Assembly (NCBI RefSeq): GCF_017813395.1 | Contig: NZ_JAGIZB010000017.1 | Span: 1-64,000, forward strand | Direction: 5' to 3' | Length of the DNA stretch: 64,000 bases | Origin: Pararoseomonas baculiformis | GTDB lineage: Bacteria > Pseudomonadota > Alphaproteobacteria > Acetobacterales > Acetobacteraceae | Shown: positions 38,614-47,551 of the stretch, in pieces | How positions within the stretch are numbered: position 1 is the stretch's first letter | Layout: every line of letters begins with the position of its first letter | Notes under the pieces: generated by a model | Database searches by the model: none | What the model was told of the DNA's origin: nothing | What the model saw: the letters and a program-made list of their open reading frames with translations, nothing else | Translations under genes and position numbers: made by a program

Positions 38614-39793
38614 AGCGGCGCGGCAACTTGGGCTGAGGTGCTTCGAGGACGTCCTCGTCACCCCCAGCGCCGCCGCGCTCAACCGCCCCGAGCCCTTCGA
38701 ATTCAAGGGCGGCCCGCTCTGGCCGGACTTCGACAACCAGGTTGAAATCCGCTTTGGCCGGGGCCCCAGGCCCATTCCCTTCGATACCTGCCCGGATCCC
38801 GGCCAGCCCCCGACCGCAACGCTGGAGGAGGCCGCCTGGTGCGGCCCGGTCTGCCACCATTTCGGTCACCAGATCGCCGATTTCGGCATGCGGATCGCGG
38901 CCTCCGCCCATCTTCTGCCCGGCGTCCCCCTCCTCTTCTCCGCCAGCCCCACGGATCCCGAGGATGTGCGGCCCTTCTTCTGGGGCATCCTCGACAGCTT
39001 CCGCGTTCCCAGGGAGCGCGCGGTGCTGCTGCGCGAGCCCGTGCTGGTCCGCCGCCTGCACGTCTTCCCGCAGGCCGAGCGCATCCAGGGCCCGCCTCCC
39101 TCGCCCCACTACCTGGACCTGCTGGACACCGCCTGCCGCCCGGAGCCGGACCCGGCCATTGCCGGCCGCACCGTCTTCGTCACCCGCAGCCACTTCCGCT
39201 CCGACAGCATGGTGGGCCGCTTGGCGGGGGAAGCCTATCTGGACCAGGCCATGGGCGCGGCCGGCGTGATCCTCGCCTGGCCCGAGGAACTTTCCGTCCC
39301 CGACCAGGCCCGCCTCTACCGCAGCGCAGCCCAGCTTCTCTTTTCCGAGGGCTCCGCCATCCACGGCCTCCAGCTGCTCGGCCGCATCGAGGCCCCGGTA
39401 GGCGTCATCAACCGCCGTCCCAAGGGCCGCATGGCGCCCAGCGTTCTCAGGCCGCGCAGCCCGCACGTTACCTGGATCGATGCGATGGACGGCCAGATCT
39501 GCGGCATGAAGCGCAACGGCGTCTCGGCCGAGGTCAGCAACGGCCTCACCATCCTCGATCCCGACATCCTCCTTCCGCTTCTCGCCGCCGATTTCGGCAT
39601 CGACCTCGCCCCGCACTGGGACATGCGGGCCTATCGCGATGCCTGCCTCGCGGATGCCGAGCGCTGGATTAACTTCCGCCGCATCATCCACCGCCGCCGC
39701 GGCGTGCCGCCGGGCGATGCCGAAGCCATCACCGCCTCCATCCGCTCCATCCGCCTTTTCACAGGTGCGCTGGACCATGTGAGCTTCGGCTGA
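38606..39793 (+). CDS. Glycosyltransferase family 61 (DUF563) protein
   Basis: A 395-residue putative glycosyltransferase. The C-terminal half has the GT61 pattern: TVFVTRSHFRSDSMVGR, the strand/loop GVILAWPEELSVPDQARLYR, then AAQLLFSEGSAIHGLQLLGR. The last of these contains the sugar-nucleotide-site histidine of the family. Such enzymes build capsule or exopolysaccharide. The start is unclear; TTG 38606 overlaps the carbonic anhydrase stop by 8 bases (TTGGATGA), and no in-frame ATG lies nearby. An acyltransferase and a DUF6492 gene follow, suggesting a small surface-glycan group. Confidence 0.75.
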   Translation: MDEAARQLGLRCFEDVLVTPSAAALNRPEPFEFKGGPLWPDFDNQVEIRFGRGPRPIPFDTCPDPGQPPTATLEEAAWCGPVCHHFGHQIADFGMRIAASAHLLPGVPLLFSASPTDPEDVRPFFWGILDSFRVPRERAVLLREPVLVRRLHVFPQAERIQGPPPSPHYLDLLDTACRPEPDPAIAGRTVFVTRSHFRSDSMVGRLAGEAYLDQAMGAAGVILAWPEELSVPDQARLYRSAAQLLFSEGSAIHGLQLLGRIEAPVGVINRRPKGRMAPSVLRPRSPHVTWIDAMDGQICGMKRNGVSAEVSNGLTILDPDILLPLLAADFGIDLAPHWDMRAYRDACLADAERWINFRRIIHRRRGVPPGDAEAITASIRSIRLFTGALDHVSFG

Positions 39794-39909
39794 GCCGTGC
39801 CCCGCAGAGGCGAGGCGCCGCACGAACGATCCCCACCAAGCAAAAAGAGGTGGAAATCACGAACACTTGATATTAGCTAACGGGGAACACTCCACGGCCC
39901 GTTCCCGCC

Positions 39910-41031
39910 ATGCCTGTCCCGACCACCCGCGCCCACCTGGCCGCACTGGATCTGCTCCGGGGACTCGCCGCTCTCTCGGTTATGCTTTTCCACATCGGCG
40001 GAAAGGCTTTCGAGAACCTCCTCGGCCACCGCCCGGTCGGCGACGCACTGGCCTTCGGCTATGCGGGGCTGGACTTCTTTTTTGTGCTCAGCGGCTTCAT
40101 CATCCTGCATGTGCATCGCGGCGACATCGGGCATCCCCGCCGCCTTGCCTTCTATGCCTGGAACCGCCTCGCCCGGGTCTTCCCGCCCTATTGGATCGTC
40201 ACCCTGGTCTATGCCTCGCTCGCGCTGACCAGCGGGCTGGAAATAGGGGCGGATCGCTTGGTCAGTTCCATGCTCCTCTGGCCGGGCCTGCCGCCGCTTT
40301 TGGGGGTAGCATGGACCCTTTCCCACGAGCTTCTCTTCTACGCCGTCTTTGCCATCGTCATCGCGGCACCCCGGCTGGGCCTGTCCCTCGCCTTCTTCTG
40401 GATCCTCGGTTCCTTCCTGGTTCCGGCTGGGATTTCCCCGGTGCTCGACTTCTTGTTCAACATCCGCCATTTCGAGTTCCTGGTCGGCGCCGCGGCCGCC
40501 TGGGGCCTCGGCCGCATGCCCCTCTCCCGCCCGATTGCCTTTGCCGGAGCCGGGGCCGCGGTTTTTGCTGCTGCCGCCCTGCTGGATGTGTGGCAGGCCC
40601 CCCTGCCCGCCACGGCCTTCATCCTCGCCTATGGCCTGGCCAGTGGCGTGATCATCTTCGGCCTGGCGCGCGCGGACATGGCCGGCCTCCTCCGCGTCCC
40701 CGCCTCGCTTCGCTTGGTCGGGGAAGCCTCCTACGCTATCTACCTGACCCATCTGCTCGGCTTCAGCCTCACGGCCCGTGCGGCCATGATGCTCGGCCTC
40801 CAAAGCCTCATCCCGGGCTGGGCGCTGCTGCTGCTGCTCGCCGTGGTCATCACTCTCGGCGGCATCCTCTTCCATCTCTGGGTGGAACTGCCGCTGCTCC
40901 GGCACTGCCGCACCCTGCGGAACGCCCTCCTCAAGCCGCTTCCCGAGACCAGCCAGTCCTGGCCCGCCGCCTCGCTCTCGCGCGGCAACCGGGCTCTCAG
41001 ACCGGCCGCCGCGCCCCAGCGGGCGGCGTGA
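39910..41031 (+). CDS. Acyltransferase 3 family membrane protein
   Basis: A 373-residue integral membrane O-acyltransferase with about ten hydrophobic helices. The N-terminal motif LAALDLLRGLAALSVMLFHI carries the conserved Arg and catalytic-site His of the OafA/NolL/WecH group, followed by YAGLDFFFVLSGFIILHVH, the NRLARVFPPYWIV loop and SYAIYLTHLL near the C-terminus. It likely acetylates or acylates a surface sugar. Its 3' end overlaps that of the convergent DUF6492 gene by about 35 bases. Confidence 0.92.
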   Translation: MPVPTTRAHLAALDLLRGLAALSVMLFHIGGKAFENLLGHRPVGDALAFGYAGLDFFFVLSGFIILHVHRGDIGHPRRLAFYAWNRLARVFPPYWIVTLVYASLALTSGLEIGADRLVSSMLLWPGLPPLLGVAWTLSHELLFYAVFAIVIAAPRLGLSLAFFWILGSFLVPAGISPVLDFLFNIRHFEFLVGAAAAWGLGRMPLSRPIAFAGAGAAVFAAAALLDVWQAPLPATAFILAYGLASGVIIFGLARADMAGLLRVPASLRLVGEASYAIYLTHLLGFSLTARAAMMLGLQSLIPGWALLLLLAVVITLGGILFHLWVELPLLRHCRTLRNALLKPLPETSQSWPAASLSRGNRALRPAAAPQRAA

Positions 41032-41899
41032 GGAAGGTCTCTCCCTCCGCGGCGTCCCGAACCAGCCCAAAGCCCATCCACTGCCCGATGATCGCCGCCT
41101 TCACCGCTGGCGCCGCCCAGCCGGCACGGCGATGCACCCCCATGATCCGCATGCCGGGCCGGTCCAGCCTGGAGAGGAAATCCGCCAGCTGGTCTTCGCC
41201 CTGGCCGTGGAAGCTCACAGCCGGTGGCTGGGACAGCACGTGGCCCGCCTCCCACCCGCCGCGGCAGGCCTGGAGAAAGGCGCAGTAGACGCGGTACTCG
41301 ACCACCGAATCATCGGAAACCGGCAGCATCCCCGCGCTGGCCAGGCCCCGCGCCCGCAAGGCCTCGTCCAGCGCCTCCACCTCTGCCCTCCACATCGGGA
41401 AAGGCGTGCTGATACCGAAGATCACCTCCGGCCAGGATTCCTCCGCCACGCCGAAATAGCGGAAGGCGCCCATATGTCCGGGCTGCACCCCGCGCGGCGG
41501 CATGCGCAGCCGCCCCTCCTCCATAAACGCGGAGGCGTCGGTCGGCCGGATGAAGTGGTTCTTGCAATCCAGCGTTACATAGGCCTCGCTCTCCACGACG
41601 CGATGTACATCCAGCTTCAGGCCCTGCTGCCGTCTCCAGCCCCGCCCCGCATGGGCCGCCCCGGCGTAATCCTGCACCTCCGCCCCGGCCAGGAGCCGCA
41701 CCCGCGGCGCCAGCCACCCGTATTCCGGCATCACCTCGCGGGCGAAGGCCACGGGAAAGCCGTCCCCCGCCACCCCGTTGTCCACCACCAGGATCTGCCC
41801 GGCCGCTGCCGCGTCCAGATACAGCGCCATGGAGCGTGCCTGCAGCCGGAGCATCGGCAGGTCCTGCGCGAAGGCCACCGTCACGAAGTCGAACCGCAT
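40997..41899 (-). CDS. DUF6492 family protein (putative glycan-related)
   Basis: About 300 residues starting MRFDFVTVAFAQDLPMLRLQ. The order of motifs (ILVVDNG, GWRRQQGLKL, YVTLDCKNHFIRP with the acidic DCKNHF, and RVYCAFLQA) matches DUF6492, whose members sit among polysaccharide genes and look like GT-A-type nucleotide-sugar enzymes. Activity is unproven. The ATG at 41899 was preferred to the open extension to 41968. Convergent with the acyltransferase and divergent from radC. Confidence 0.72.
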   Translation of the reverse strand: MRFDFVTVAFAQDLPMLRLQARSMALYLDAAAAGQILVVDNGVAGDGFPVAFAREVMPEYGWLAPRVRLLAGAEVQDYAGAAHAGRGWRRQQGLKLDVHRVVESEAYVTLDCKNHFIRPTDASAFMEEGRLRMPPRGVQPGHMGAFRYFGVAEESWPEVIFGISTPFPMWRAEVEALDEALRARGLASAGMLPVSDDSVVEYRVYCAFLQACRGGWEAGHVLSQPPAVSFHGQGEDQLADFLSRLDRPGMRIMGVHRRAGWAAPAVKAAIIGQWMGFGLVRDAAEGETFLTPPAGARRPV

Positions 41900-42040
41900 C
41901 CCGCTTCCACCAGGCCAGAGCGCGCCCTCCTGCCAGCAGAGCCCGCGCTGCGGCAACCCCCTGGGCATTCCCGTTCCACCGGATGGACAAGCCGCCCTCT
42001 CCCGCTACAACCTGGGTGCTCACGAATTCGGGAGATTTCC

Positions 42041-42823
42041 TTGGCCCGCAAGCCCGGCCTGGAGGAGGCGAGCCCCGGCTTCGCCGCGCTGCTGGACCTG
42101 CCGGCCGGCCAGCCCTCCTCCCGCCCGGCTTCCAGTGCGCCACCCACCCCAACGCCAGGCCCGGAAGGCCACCGTCGGCGCCTGCGCGACCGCCTGCTCC
42201 GCGCCGGCCCCGCCGCCCTCGCGGATTATGAGTTGCTGGAGATGCTGCTCTTCCTCGCCCTGCCCCGCGTGGACACCAAGCCGCATGCCAAGCGCCTGCT
42301 CGCGCGTTTCGGCAGCTATGCGCGCACCATCTCCGCCACGGATGCTGAGCTGCGAGGGGTGGAGGGAATCGGCGAGGCGGCCATTGCCGCGCTCCGCCTC
42401 GTCCAGGCATCGGCCCTTCGCCTCCTGGCCGAGGAGGTGCGAGACCAGCCCGTGCTGAACAACTGGGAACGGCTGATCGGCTATCTTTCCGCCGCCCTGG
42501 CACGGGAGGGGGTGGAGCAGTTCCGCATCCTGTTCCTCGACACCCGGAACCGCCTGCTGGCCGATGAGGCCCAGGCTCGCGGCACGGTCAACCACACGCC
42601 GGTTTACCCGCGCGAGGTCATCCGCCGCGCCCTCGACCTCGGCGCGACGGCCCTCATCCTCGTGCACAACCACCCCTCGGGCGATCCCAACCCCTCCCGG
42701 GCCGATATCGAGATGACCACGGAAATCCGCCAGGCAGCCGCCACGCTGGGAATCGTGGTCCATGATCACCTCATTATCGGCAATGGCCGGCACTTCTCCT
42801 TCCGGCGCGAGGGGCTGCTGTGA
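42041..42823 (+). CDS. radC: RadC family JAB-domain protein
   Basis: A 260-residue protein. Residues about 50-110 hold the helix-hairpin-helix part (DYELLEMLLFLALPRVDTK, LRGVEGIGEAAIAALRL). About 130-260 form the JAB/MPN metalloprotease-like domain with the metal motif HNHPSGDPNPSRAD (His209, His211, Asp222). The function of RadC is still debated; it is linked to recombination or to plasmid/phage contexts. TTG start with GGGAG eight bases upstream. The first 45 residues are a non-conserved Pro/Ser-rich tail. Confidence 0.9.
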   Translation: MARKPGLEEASPGFAALLDLPAGQPSSRPASSAPPTPTPGPEGHRRRLRDRLLRAGPAALADYELLEMLLFLALPRVDTKPHAKRLLARFGSYARTISATDAELRGVEGIGEAAIAALRLVQASALRLLAEEVRDQPVLNNWERLIGYLSAALAREGVEQFRILFLDTRNRLLADEAQARGTVNHTPVYPREVIRRALDLGATALILVHNHPSGDPNPSRADIEMTTEIRQAAATLGIVVHDHLIIGNGRHFSFRREGLL

Positions 42824-42873
42824 CCCGCCGCCCCGGCAAGCCCCTGCCGGCCGGCAGGGCCCCCTGAAGCCGG

Positions 42874-44118
42874 ATGGCGAAGCCCCCACCGAGCCCCGCC
42901 ACGCCCCCCCGCCCGATCCTCGACCTGGCCGCGCTCGCCTATGATGCGGCGGCGGGCGAGGCGTGCTGGCATGATGTCGCCCAGGCGCTGACAACCGCCT
43001 TGGGCGCCACCGGCACCTCGCTCTGGGTCGGCGATGCCGAAGCCGGGCGCGTGGACATCCTGCGTGCCATCCCGGGCGCTGCGCCGGTCTACACCACCCA
43101 ACGCTACGGCCCGGATCCCTGGATCCGGGGTTTCCTCGCCGCGGCCCGCCCCGCCATGGCCGAGGGCGCGCCGCCCATTATCCTTGGCCCCGGCGACCTG
43201 CCCGACGAAGCCTATCGGCGCAGCGACTTCTACGCCGGCTTCGCCCGTCAGCTCGGCCCCAGCCACCTGGTCGGCAACCTCGCCCTGCAGGGCGAGCCCG
43301 GCTGCATGCCCATGGGCTTCCACCGCCCTGAGGGCTCGCCACCCTTCGGCGCGGAGGAACAGGCTGCACTTGGCGCCCTTTTTCCCCATCTCCGCCGCGC
43401 CCTCCGCCTGCGCCAGCGGCTTCGCCAGTCCGCTGCCGGCCCCCACCACGCCACCGCCGCGCTGGAGGCCCTGCCCATCGCCGCCATCGCGGTGGATGCC
43501 GATCTCCGCATCGCCCGCACCAACGCGGCCGCGGAGGCCCTGCTCCGCGCGGGGACCGGCCTACGCCTGTTGCGGGTGGCCCCGCCGCCCTCCCCGGTCC
43601 GGCTCGGGGCGGCGCGCAGCACCGAATCCTCCGAACTCGCCCGGCTGGTCCGCCGAATCGCGCAGGCCAGCGGCCAGGACAACATCCAGGGCGGCAGCCT
43701 CCGGATCAGCCCCCCGGACCCGGAAGGCGGCCCGCCCCTCGCGGTCCTCGCCACGCCCCTGCCCGCCCATCTGATCGCCGTCCCGCCCGGAAACCGGCAG
43801 GGCCGCCTGCCCGGCCTGGTCCTCCTGGCGATCCGCGAGATCGGCATCCCGCGAAGCCCCTCGCCCTGGATCCTTGCGGACCTTTTCGGCCTCAGCGCTG
43901 CGGAGGCCAGCGTCGCCATCGCCCTGGCCGGCGGGGCAACAGCCGAGGCGGTGGCCGCGCAGCGCCGGGTCGGCCTCGCCACCGTGCGCGCCCAGATCCG
44001 GACCATCCTCGAAAAGACCGGGGCGAGCGGCCTGCGGGACCTGGAACGCATCCTTGCCACCCTGGGCGATGGCAGGCCGGGCCCCCGGCCCGTTCCGGCA
44101 CCGCGACCGGATGATTGA
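42874..44118 (+). CDS. LuxR-type helix-turn-helix regulator
   Basis: A 414-residue regulator. The C-terminal 60 residues form a LuxR-like helix-turn-helix (LFGLSAAEASVAIALAGGAT then AEAVAAQRRVGLATVRAQIR and TILEKTGA). The middle (about 190-320) looks PAS-like (LEALPIAAIAVDADLRIART NAAAE). The N-terminal 180 residues are a sensor-like region of unknown type with YGPDPWIRGF. Similar three-part regulators are common in alphaproteobacteria, with unknown signals. It is followed after 31 bases by a secreted protease on the same strand, which may be its target. Confidence 0.8.
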   Translation: MAKPPPSPATPPRPILDLAALAYDAAAGEACWHDVAQALTTALGATGTSLWVGDAEAGRVDILRAIPGAAPVYTTQRYGPDPWIRGFLAAARPAMAEGAPPIILGPGDLPDEAYRRSDFYAGFARQLGPSHLVGNLALQGEPGCMPMGFHRPEGSPPFGAEEQAALGALFPHLRRALRLRQRLRQSAAGPHHATAALEALPIAAIAVDADLRIARTNAAAEALLRAGTGLRLLRVAPPPSPVRLGAARSTESSELARLVRRIAQASGQDNIQGGSLRISPPDPEGGPPLAVLATPLPAHLIAVPPGNRQGRLPGLVLLAIREIGIPRSPSPWILADLFGLSAAEASVAIALAGGATAEAVAAQRRVGLATVRAQIRTILEKTGASGLRDLERILATLGDGRPGPRPVPAPRPDD

Positions 44119-44149
44119 CCACCCGCCCGCGCGCGCCCACCCTCGGCGC

Positions 44150-45088
44150 ATGCGCGCCCCCATCGCCGCGATCCTGCCCGCCCTGCTGCTCGCCGCCACG
44201 CCGGCCCCCGCGCAGCTCGTCTATGACCCGGCCAAGCCGCCGCCTGCCGGCGGCCCCGCCGGGGGTTCCCGCATCCAGGCCCAATCGCCCGAGGGCAAGC
44301 CGCCCCCGCTCTACGACATGCCGGATCCCGCCCCGCGCCGCCCCGGCCCGCCCTCGCGGCCCGGCACGGTGCCGGAGGCCCGCCCCCAGCCCGCGCCGCC
44401 CGGCCCCGCCGGCAAGCCCCCGCCGCTGGACCCGGATCAGGCACCCGCCCCGCGCCAGCGCGAGGTGTCCTCCGGAACCGGCTTCATCATCGGGGACCGC
44501 CAGGCCCTCACCAACGACCATGTCGTGCGCGGCTGCCGTGCCGTGCGCGCCCGCACGGCGGAGGGCCGGGAGGTCACCGCGACGATTCGCACCCGCGACA
44601 GCCGCCGGGACCTCGCCATCCTCGACCTGCGCGAGGCGGCCGGCCCCGCCCTCGCCTTCCGGGCCGAACCCGCGATCCGGCGTGGCGATTCGGTCGTGAC
44701 CTATGGCTTCCCGCTGGCAGGAATGCTCGCCTCGGGCCCCACCCTCACCACCGGGGATATCTCGGCGCTCGCCGGACTCGCGGACAACCGTGCGCACTAC
44801 CAGATCAGCGCGCCCGTCCAGCCCGGCAATTCCGGCGGCCCGCTGCTGGACCTCTCGGGCCATGTGGTCGGGATCATCACCAGCAAGCTGAACGCCCAGC
44901 GCGTTGCCCAGCGCACCGGCGACATCCCGCAGAACGTCAATTTCGCTGTGAAGGCCGAGGAGGCCCTCGCCTTCCTGCGGGAGAACGGTATCCGCGCCCA
45001 GACCGCCCCCAGCACCGCCGGCCGCAGCGCGGCGGAGGTGGGGGAGGCGGTGCACCCCTCGGTGCTCTTCCTGCGCTGCCTCGGCTGA
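44150..45088 (+). CDS. Secreted trypsin-like serine protease (HtrA/DegP-like, no PDZ)
   Basis: A 312-residue protein with a signal peptide (IAAILPALLLAATPAPAQ), a Pro/Gly-rich linker to about residue 105, and a chymotrypsin-fold protease domain. The catalytic triad is His124 (ALTNDHVV), Asp154 (RRDLAILD) and Ser228 (PGNSGGPLLD). No PDZ domain follows, unlike DegP; the protein ends about 50 residues after the domain. Likely periplasmic or exported stress protease. The ATG is 32 bases after the LuxR-type gene. Confidence 0.88.
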   Translation: MRAPIAAILPALLLAATPAPAQLVYDPAKPPPAGGPAGGSRIQAQSPEGKPPPLYDMPDPAPRRPGPPSRPGTVPEARPQPAPPGPAGKPPPLDPDQAPAPRQREVSSGTGFIIGDRQALTNDHVVRGCRAVRARTAEGREVTATIRTRDSRRDLAILDLREAAGPALAFRAEPAIRRGDSVVTYGFPLAGMLASGPTLTTGDISALAGLADNRAHYQISAPVQPGNSGGPLLDLSGHVVGIITSKLNAQRVAQRTGDIPQNVNFAVKAEEALAFLRENGIRAQTAPSTAGRSAAEVGEAVHPSVLFLRCLG

Positions 45089-45097
45089 GGCGGCGGA

Positions 45098-45117
45098 GCG
45101 GGGCCGGGCAGCCCCGC
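45098..45117. terminator. Hairpin between convergent genes
   Basis: GCGGGGC pairs with GCCCCGC over a 6-base loop, between the protease and the lipoprotein genes. No T-run. Confidence 0.35.
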
Positions 45118-45131
45118 CCCGCCCGGGGCCT

Positions 45132-45782
45132 CTAGCCGCGCCGCGCGGCCCCGGCGATCGCGGCCGTGAACTCCCGCGCATTTGCCACCGGCTCGCCGCG
45201 GCTCGGCATCGTCACCTGCACGCGCATGAAGCGCCCGCCGGCCACGCCCACGCAGACCTGCCGCTCCACGCGGTTCCGTCCGAAGGTTCCCTCCAGCGCC
45301 GCGCAGGAGAAGTCCCCCCCGGCCACAGGCAGGGGCGAGCGGGAGACAACGGAAAGCTGCCGCCCCGTCCGGTCCGCCGGCAGGGCCGTCGCCTCGGAGA
45401 CGGCGCGCTCCACCTCCGCCGGCAGGTCCGCCGCCGTGACCCTCGGCCGTCCGAGGTCGTAGAGGAACACGAAGGCCACCGCCACGCGCCGGGGCGTGGT
45501 GTATTCCACCACCTTGCCCGCCGCGGCATCATTCGGCGCCACATCTTGCACCTGGCCCCGCTCGAACCCCGCGGCCTGGGCCGGCAGCCGGGCCAGCACG
45601 GCCTCCACCGGCGGCCTCTCGCGCGGGCCCTCCGCGTCCTCGGTGGTCGTGGGCGCGCAGCCTGCAAGCAGCCCGCCCGCCAGCGCCAGCGGCACCGCCA
45701 GGGCCCTGAACCGGGCGGCGCCGGCCGGCGCCGCCACCCTCGTTCCCAGCCTCAAGCGGCCGCCCTCAATGGGCCGCGGCAT
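45132..45782 (-). CDS. Hypothetical lipoprotein
   Basis: A 216-residue protein. Hydrophobic residues before the lipobox LLAGC (about residues 38-42) mark a lipid-anchored protein. The mature part has no family I recognise; it contains VVEYTTPRRVAVAFVFLYDL and two cysteines (FSCAALEG and RQVCVGVAGG) that could form a disulfide. The start lies inside the end of the upstream terC gene (17-base overlap), so they are probably one transcript. An internal start nearer the lipobox is possible, since a 37-residue pre-lipobox region is long. Confidence 0.6.
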   Translation of the reverse strand: MPRPIEGGRLRLGTRVAAPAGAARFRALAVPLALAGGLLAGCAPTTTEDAEGPRERPPVEAVLARLPAQAAGFERGQVQDVAPNDAAAGKVVEYTTPRRVAVAFVFLYDLGRPRVTAADLPAEVERAVSEATALPADRTGRQLSVVSRSPLPVAGGDFSCAALEGTFGRNRVERQVCVGVAGGRFMRVQVTMPSRGEPVANAREFTAAIAGAARRG

Positions 45783-46404
45783 GGGGTGCCGGCAGCGGCA
45801 GCCCCATGTTCAAGGTCGCATTGGCCATGACCAGACCCTCCCAAAGCAGTTCAACGCCGATATAGGCGATCAGCGCGACGCCGAGATAGGCGATCCACTT
45901 GTAGCGATCCAGAATGCGGGCGAGCAGGCCGCCCAGAAGGCCCATCATCACGATGGAGATGGCCAGGCCGACGATCAGCAGCGTGATGTTGCTGCGCGCC
46001 ACCGCCGCCACCGCGAGCACATTGTCCAGCGACATGGACACATCCGCCACGATGATCTGCCACAGCGCCGCCATCAGCGTCTTGTCGTGATGGGCGCCGC
46101 CCTCGCCCGCCTCATCGTGCTGGGCCTTCCGCAGCTCCACCAGGAAGTTGATGGCGATGTAGAGCAGCGCCAGCCCGCCCACGATGTCGATCCACCACAG
46201 CGCCAGCAGTTGCTGCGCGATGAGGGAGAAGACGATGCGCAGCACCGCCGCCGCGCCGATACCGAACAGCACGGCCTTGTTGCGCTGGCTCTCGGGCAGG
46301 CCCGCCGCCGCGAGGCCGATCACCACCGCGTTATCGCCCGAGAGAATGATGTTCAGCCACATGATCTCAAGCAGCTGCGGCAGCGCGCCGGTGATGGATT
46401 CCAT
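45766..46404 (-). CDS. TerC/Alx-family membrane protein (paralogue 1)
   Basis: A 212-residue protein with about seven hydrophobic helices. TerC signatures occur twice in the usual arrangement: NIILSGDNAVVIGLAAAGLP and ADVSMSLDNVLAVAAVA, whose aspartates sit in the membrane and are thought to bind metal. Family members export manganese or act in tellurite resistance and metalation of secreted proteins. A second copy lies upstream on the same strand, but a strong terminator between them suggests separate transcripts. Confidence 0.9.
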   Translation of the reverse strand: MESITGALPQLLEIMWLNIILSGDNAVVIGLAAAGLPESQRNKAVLFGIGAAAVLRIVFSLIAQQLLALWWIDIVGGLALLYIAINFLVELRKAQHDEAGEGGAHHDKTLMAALWQIIVADVSMSLDNVLAVAAVARSNITLLIVGLAISIVMMGLLGGLLARILDRYKWIAYLGVALIAYIGVELLWEGLVMANATLNMGLPLPAPHAAAH

Positions 46405-46534
46405 GAAACTCTCCGGTCAGGCCGCGGCGACCTGGGCGCCGCGGCCCGGTTCTGGGGAAGAAATGGCGCTTCCGGGGCCATGAACCGGCCCCGCGCCTGC
46501 GCCGGACCCTAGACGCCGACCCCTGGAATCAAAA

Positions 46535-46560
46535 GCGCCGCCCGGTCCCCCGGGCGGCGC
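46535..46560 (-). terminator. Intrinsic terminator after terC paralogue 2
   Basis: On the minus strand GCGCCGCCCG and CGGGCGGCGC form a 10-base GC stem with a 6-base loop, followed by TTTT. This is a classic rho-independent terminator, 58 bases after the stop of the gene at 46618. Confidence 0.85.
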
Positions 46561-46617
46561 CAAACCTCTTTTATGACAGAGCCTTAACCGCCCCGTCACC
46601 TCATCCGGAAACGGCGC

Positions 46618-47271
46618 TCAGTGCGCCGCGGGACGCTCGAAAGGCGTGCCCGTCCACCAGGCACCCACCTCGGTCGAACCCGTCCAGATCATCTCGACCG
46701 CCACATACAGGATGACCAGCAGGCCCACCCAGGCGATCCAGCGGTGCTTCTCCAGCAGCCTCGCGATGAAGGTCGCGGCCAGGCCCATCAGCACCACGGA
46801 GATGGCCAGGCCGATGACCAGCACATCCAGGTGGTCCTTCGCCGCGCCGGCCACCGCCAGCACGTTGTCGAGCGACATGGAGACGTCCGCCACCAGGATC
46901 TGGATGATCGCCTGGGTCAGTGTCTTGCGCGGCGCGCCCGTGTCGGTGCCCTCGACATTGCCGGAAACGACCTCGGCGCCATGCGCCTGCTCATGCGGCT
47001 GGCGCAGTTCGCGATACATCTTCCAGCAGACCCAGAGCAGCAGCAGGCCGCCGAACAGCGTCAGGCCGATGATCGCGAGCAGCTGCGTCGTGATCGCGGC
47101 GAAGCCGATGCGCATCAGCGTGGCGGCGACGATACCCCAGAAGATCGCCTTGCGCCGCTGGTCCGGCGGCAACCCGGCCGCGGCCATGCCGACCACGATG
47201 GCATTGTCGCCCGCCAGCACCAGGTCGATCAGAAGAACCTGGCCAAGGGCGATGAACCAATCCGCTCCCAT
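46618..47271 (-). CDS. TerC/Alx-family membrane protein (paralogue 2)
   Basis: A 217-residue relative of the gene at 45766. The conserved motifs are LIDLVLAGDNAIVVGMAAAG and LVADVSMSLDNVLAVAGAAK, with a longer cytoplasmic loop (HEQAHGAEVVSGNVEG) between. The ATG at 47271 has GGGGAGG upstream. The pair looks like an old tandem duplication. I searched the 5' region for a manganese (yybP-ykoY) riboswitch and did not find its conserved core. Confidence 0.9.
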   Translation of the reverse strand: MGADWFIALGQVLLIDLVLAGDNAIVVGMAAAGLPPDQRRKAIFWGIVAATLMRIGFAAITTQLLAIIGLTLFGGLLLLWVCWKMYRELRQPHEQAHGAEVVSGNVEGTDTGAPRKTLTQAIIQILVADVSMSLDNVLAVAGAAKDHLDVLVIGLAISVVLMGLAATFIARLLEKHRWIAWVGLLVILYVAVEMIWTGSTEVGAWWTGTPFERPAAH

Positions 47272-47551
47272 CGGCGATCTGCCTCCCCTTCCGGCCGCCA
47301 ATGGTCGGGCGCCCGAACTTGAATGAACACGCCTCTCCCTTGACGGAAGGGCGCTTACCGCGCCGTCGCGGCCCCTGGCGCATAAACAATCGGCAATGGT
47401 CGAGCAACCATTCACGACGCCCCTTGTCCGGAATTCCGGATTTCCGGGCCGCGGCCTTTCGGAAATCTGAACGCGGTTGACGCGGCGGCGCCCCCCGGAT
47501 ACCGCCGCCACGCCGCCCCGAACGCTCCTCCAGCCACACCGGAACGCCCCG

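Noticed and set aside
46405-47476. Possible manganese (yybP-ykoY) riboswitch upstream of the terC genes
   Set aside because: TerC genes often carry this element, but I could not find its conserved core in either 5' region. The only strong structure is the intrinsic terminator at 46535-46560.
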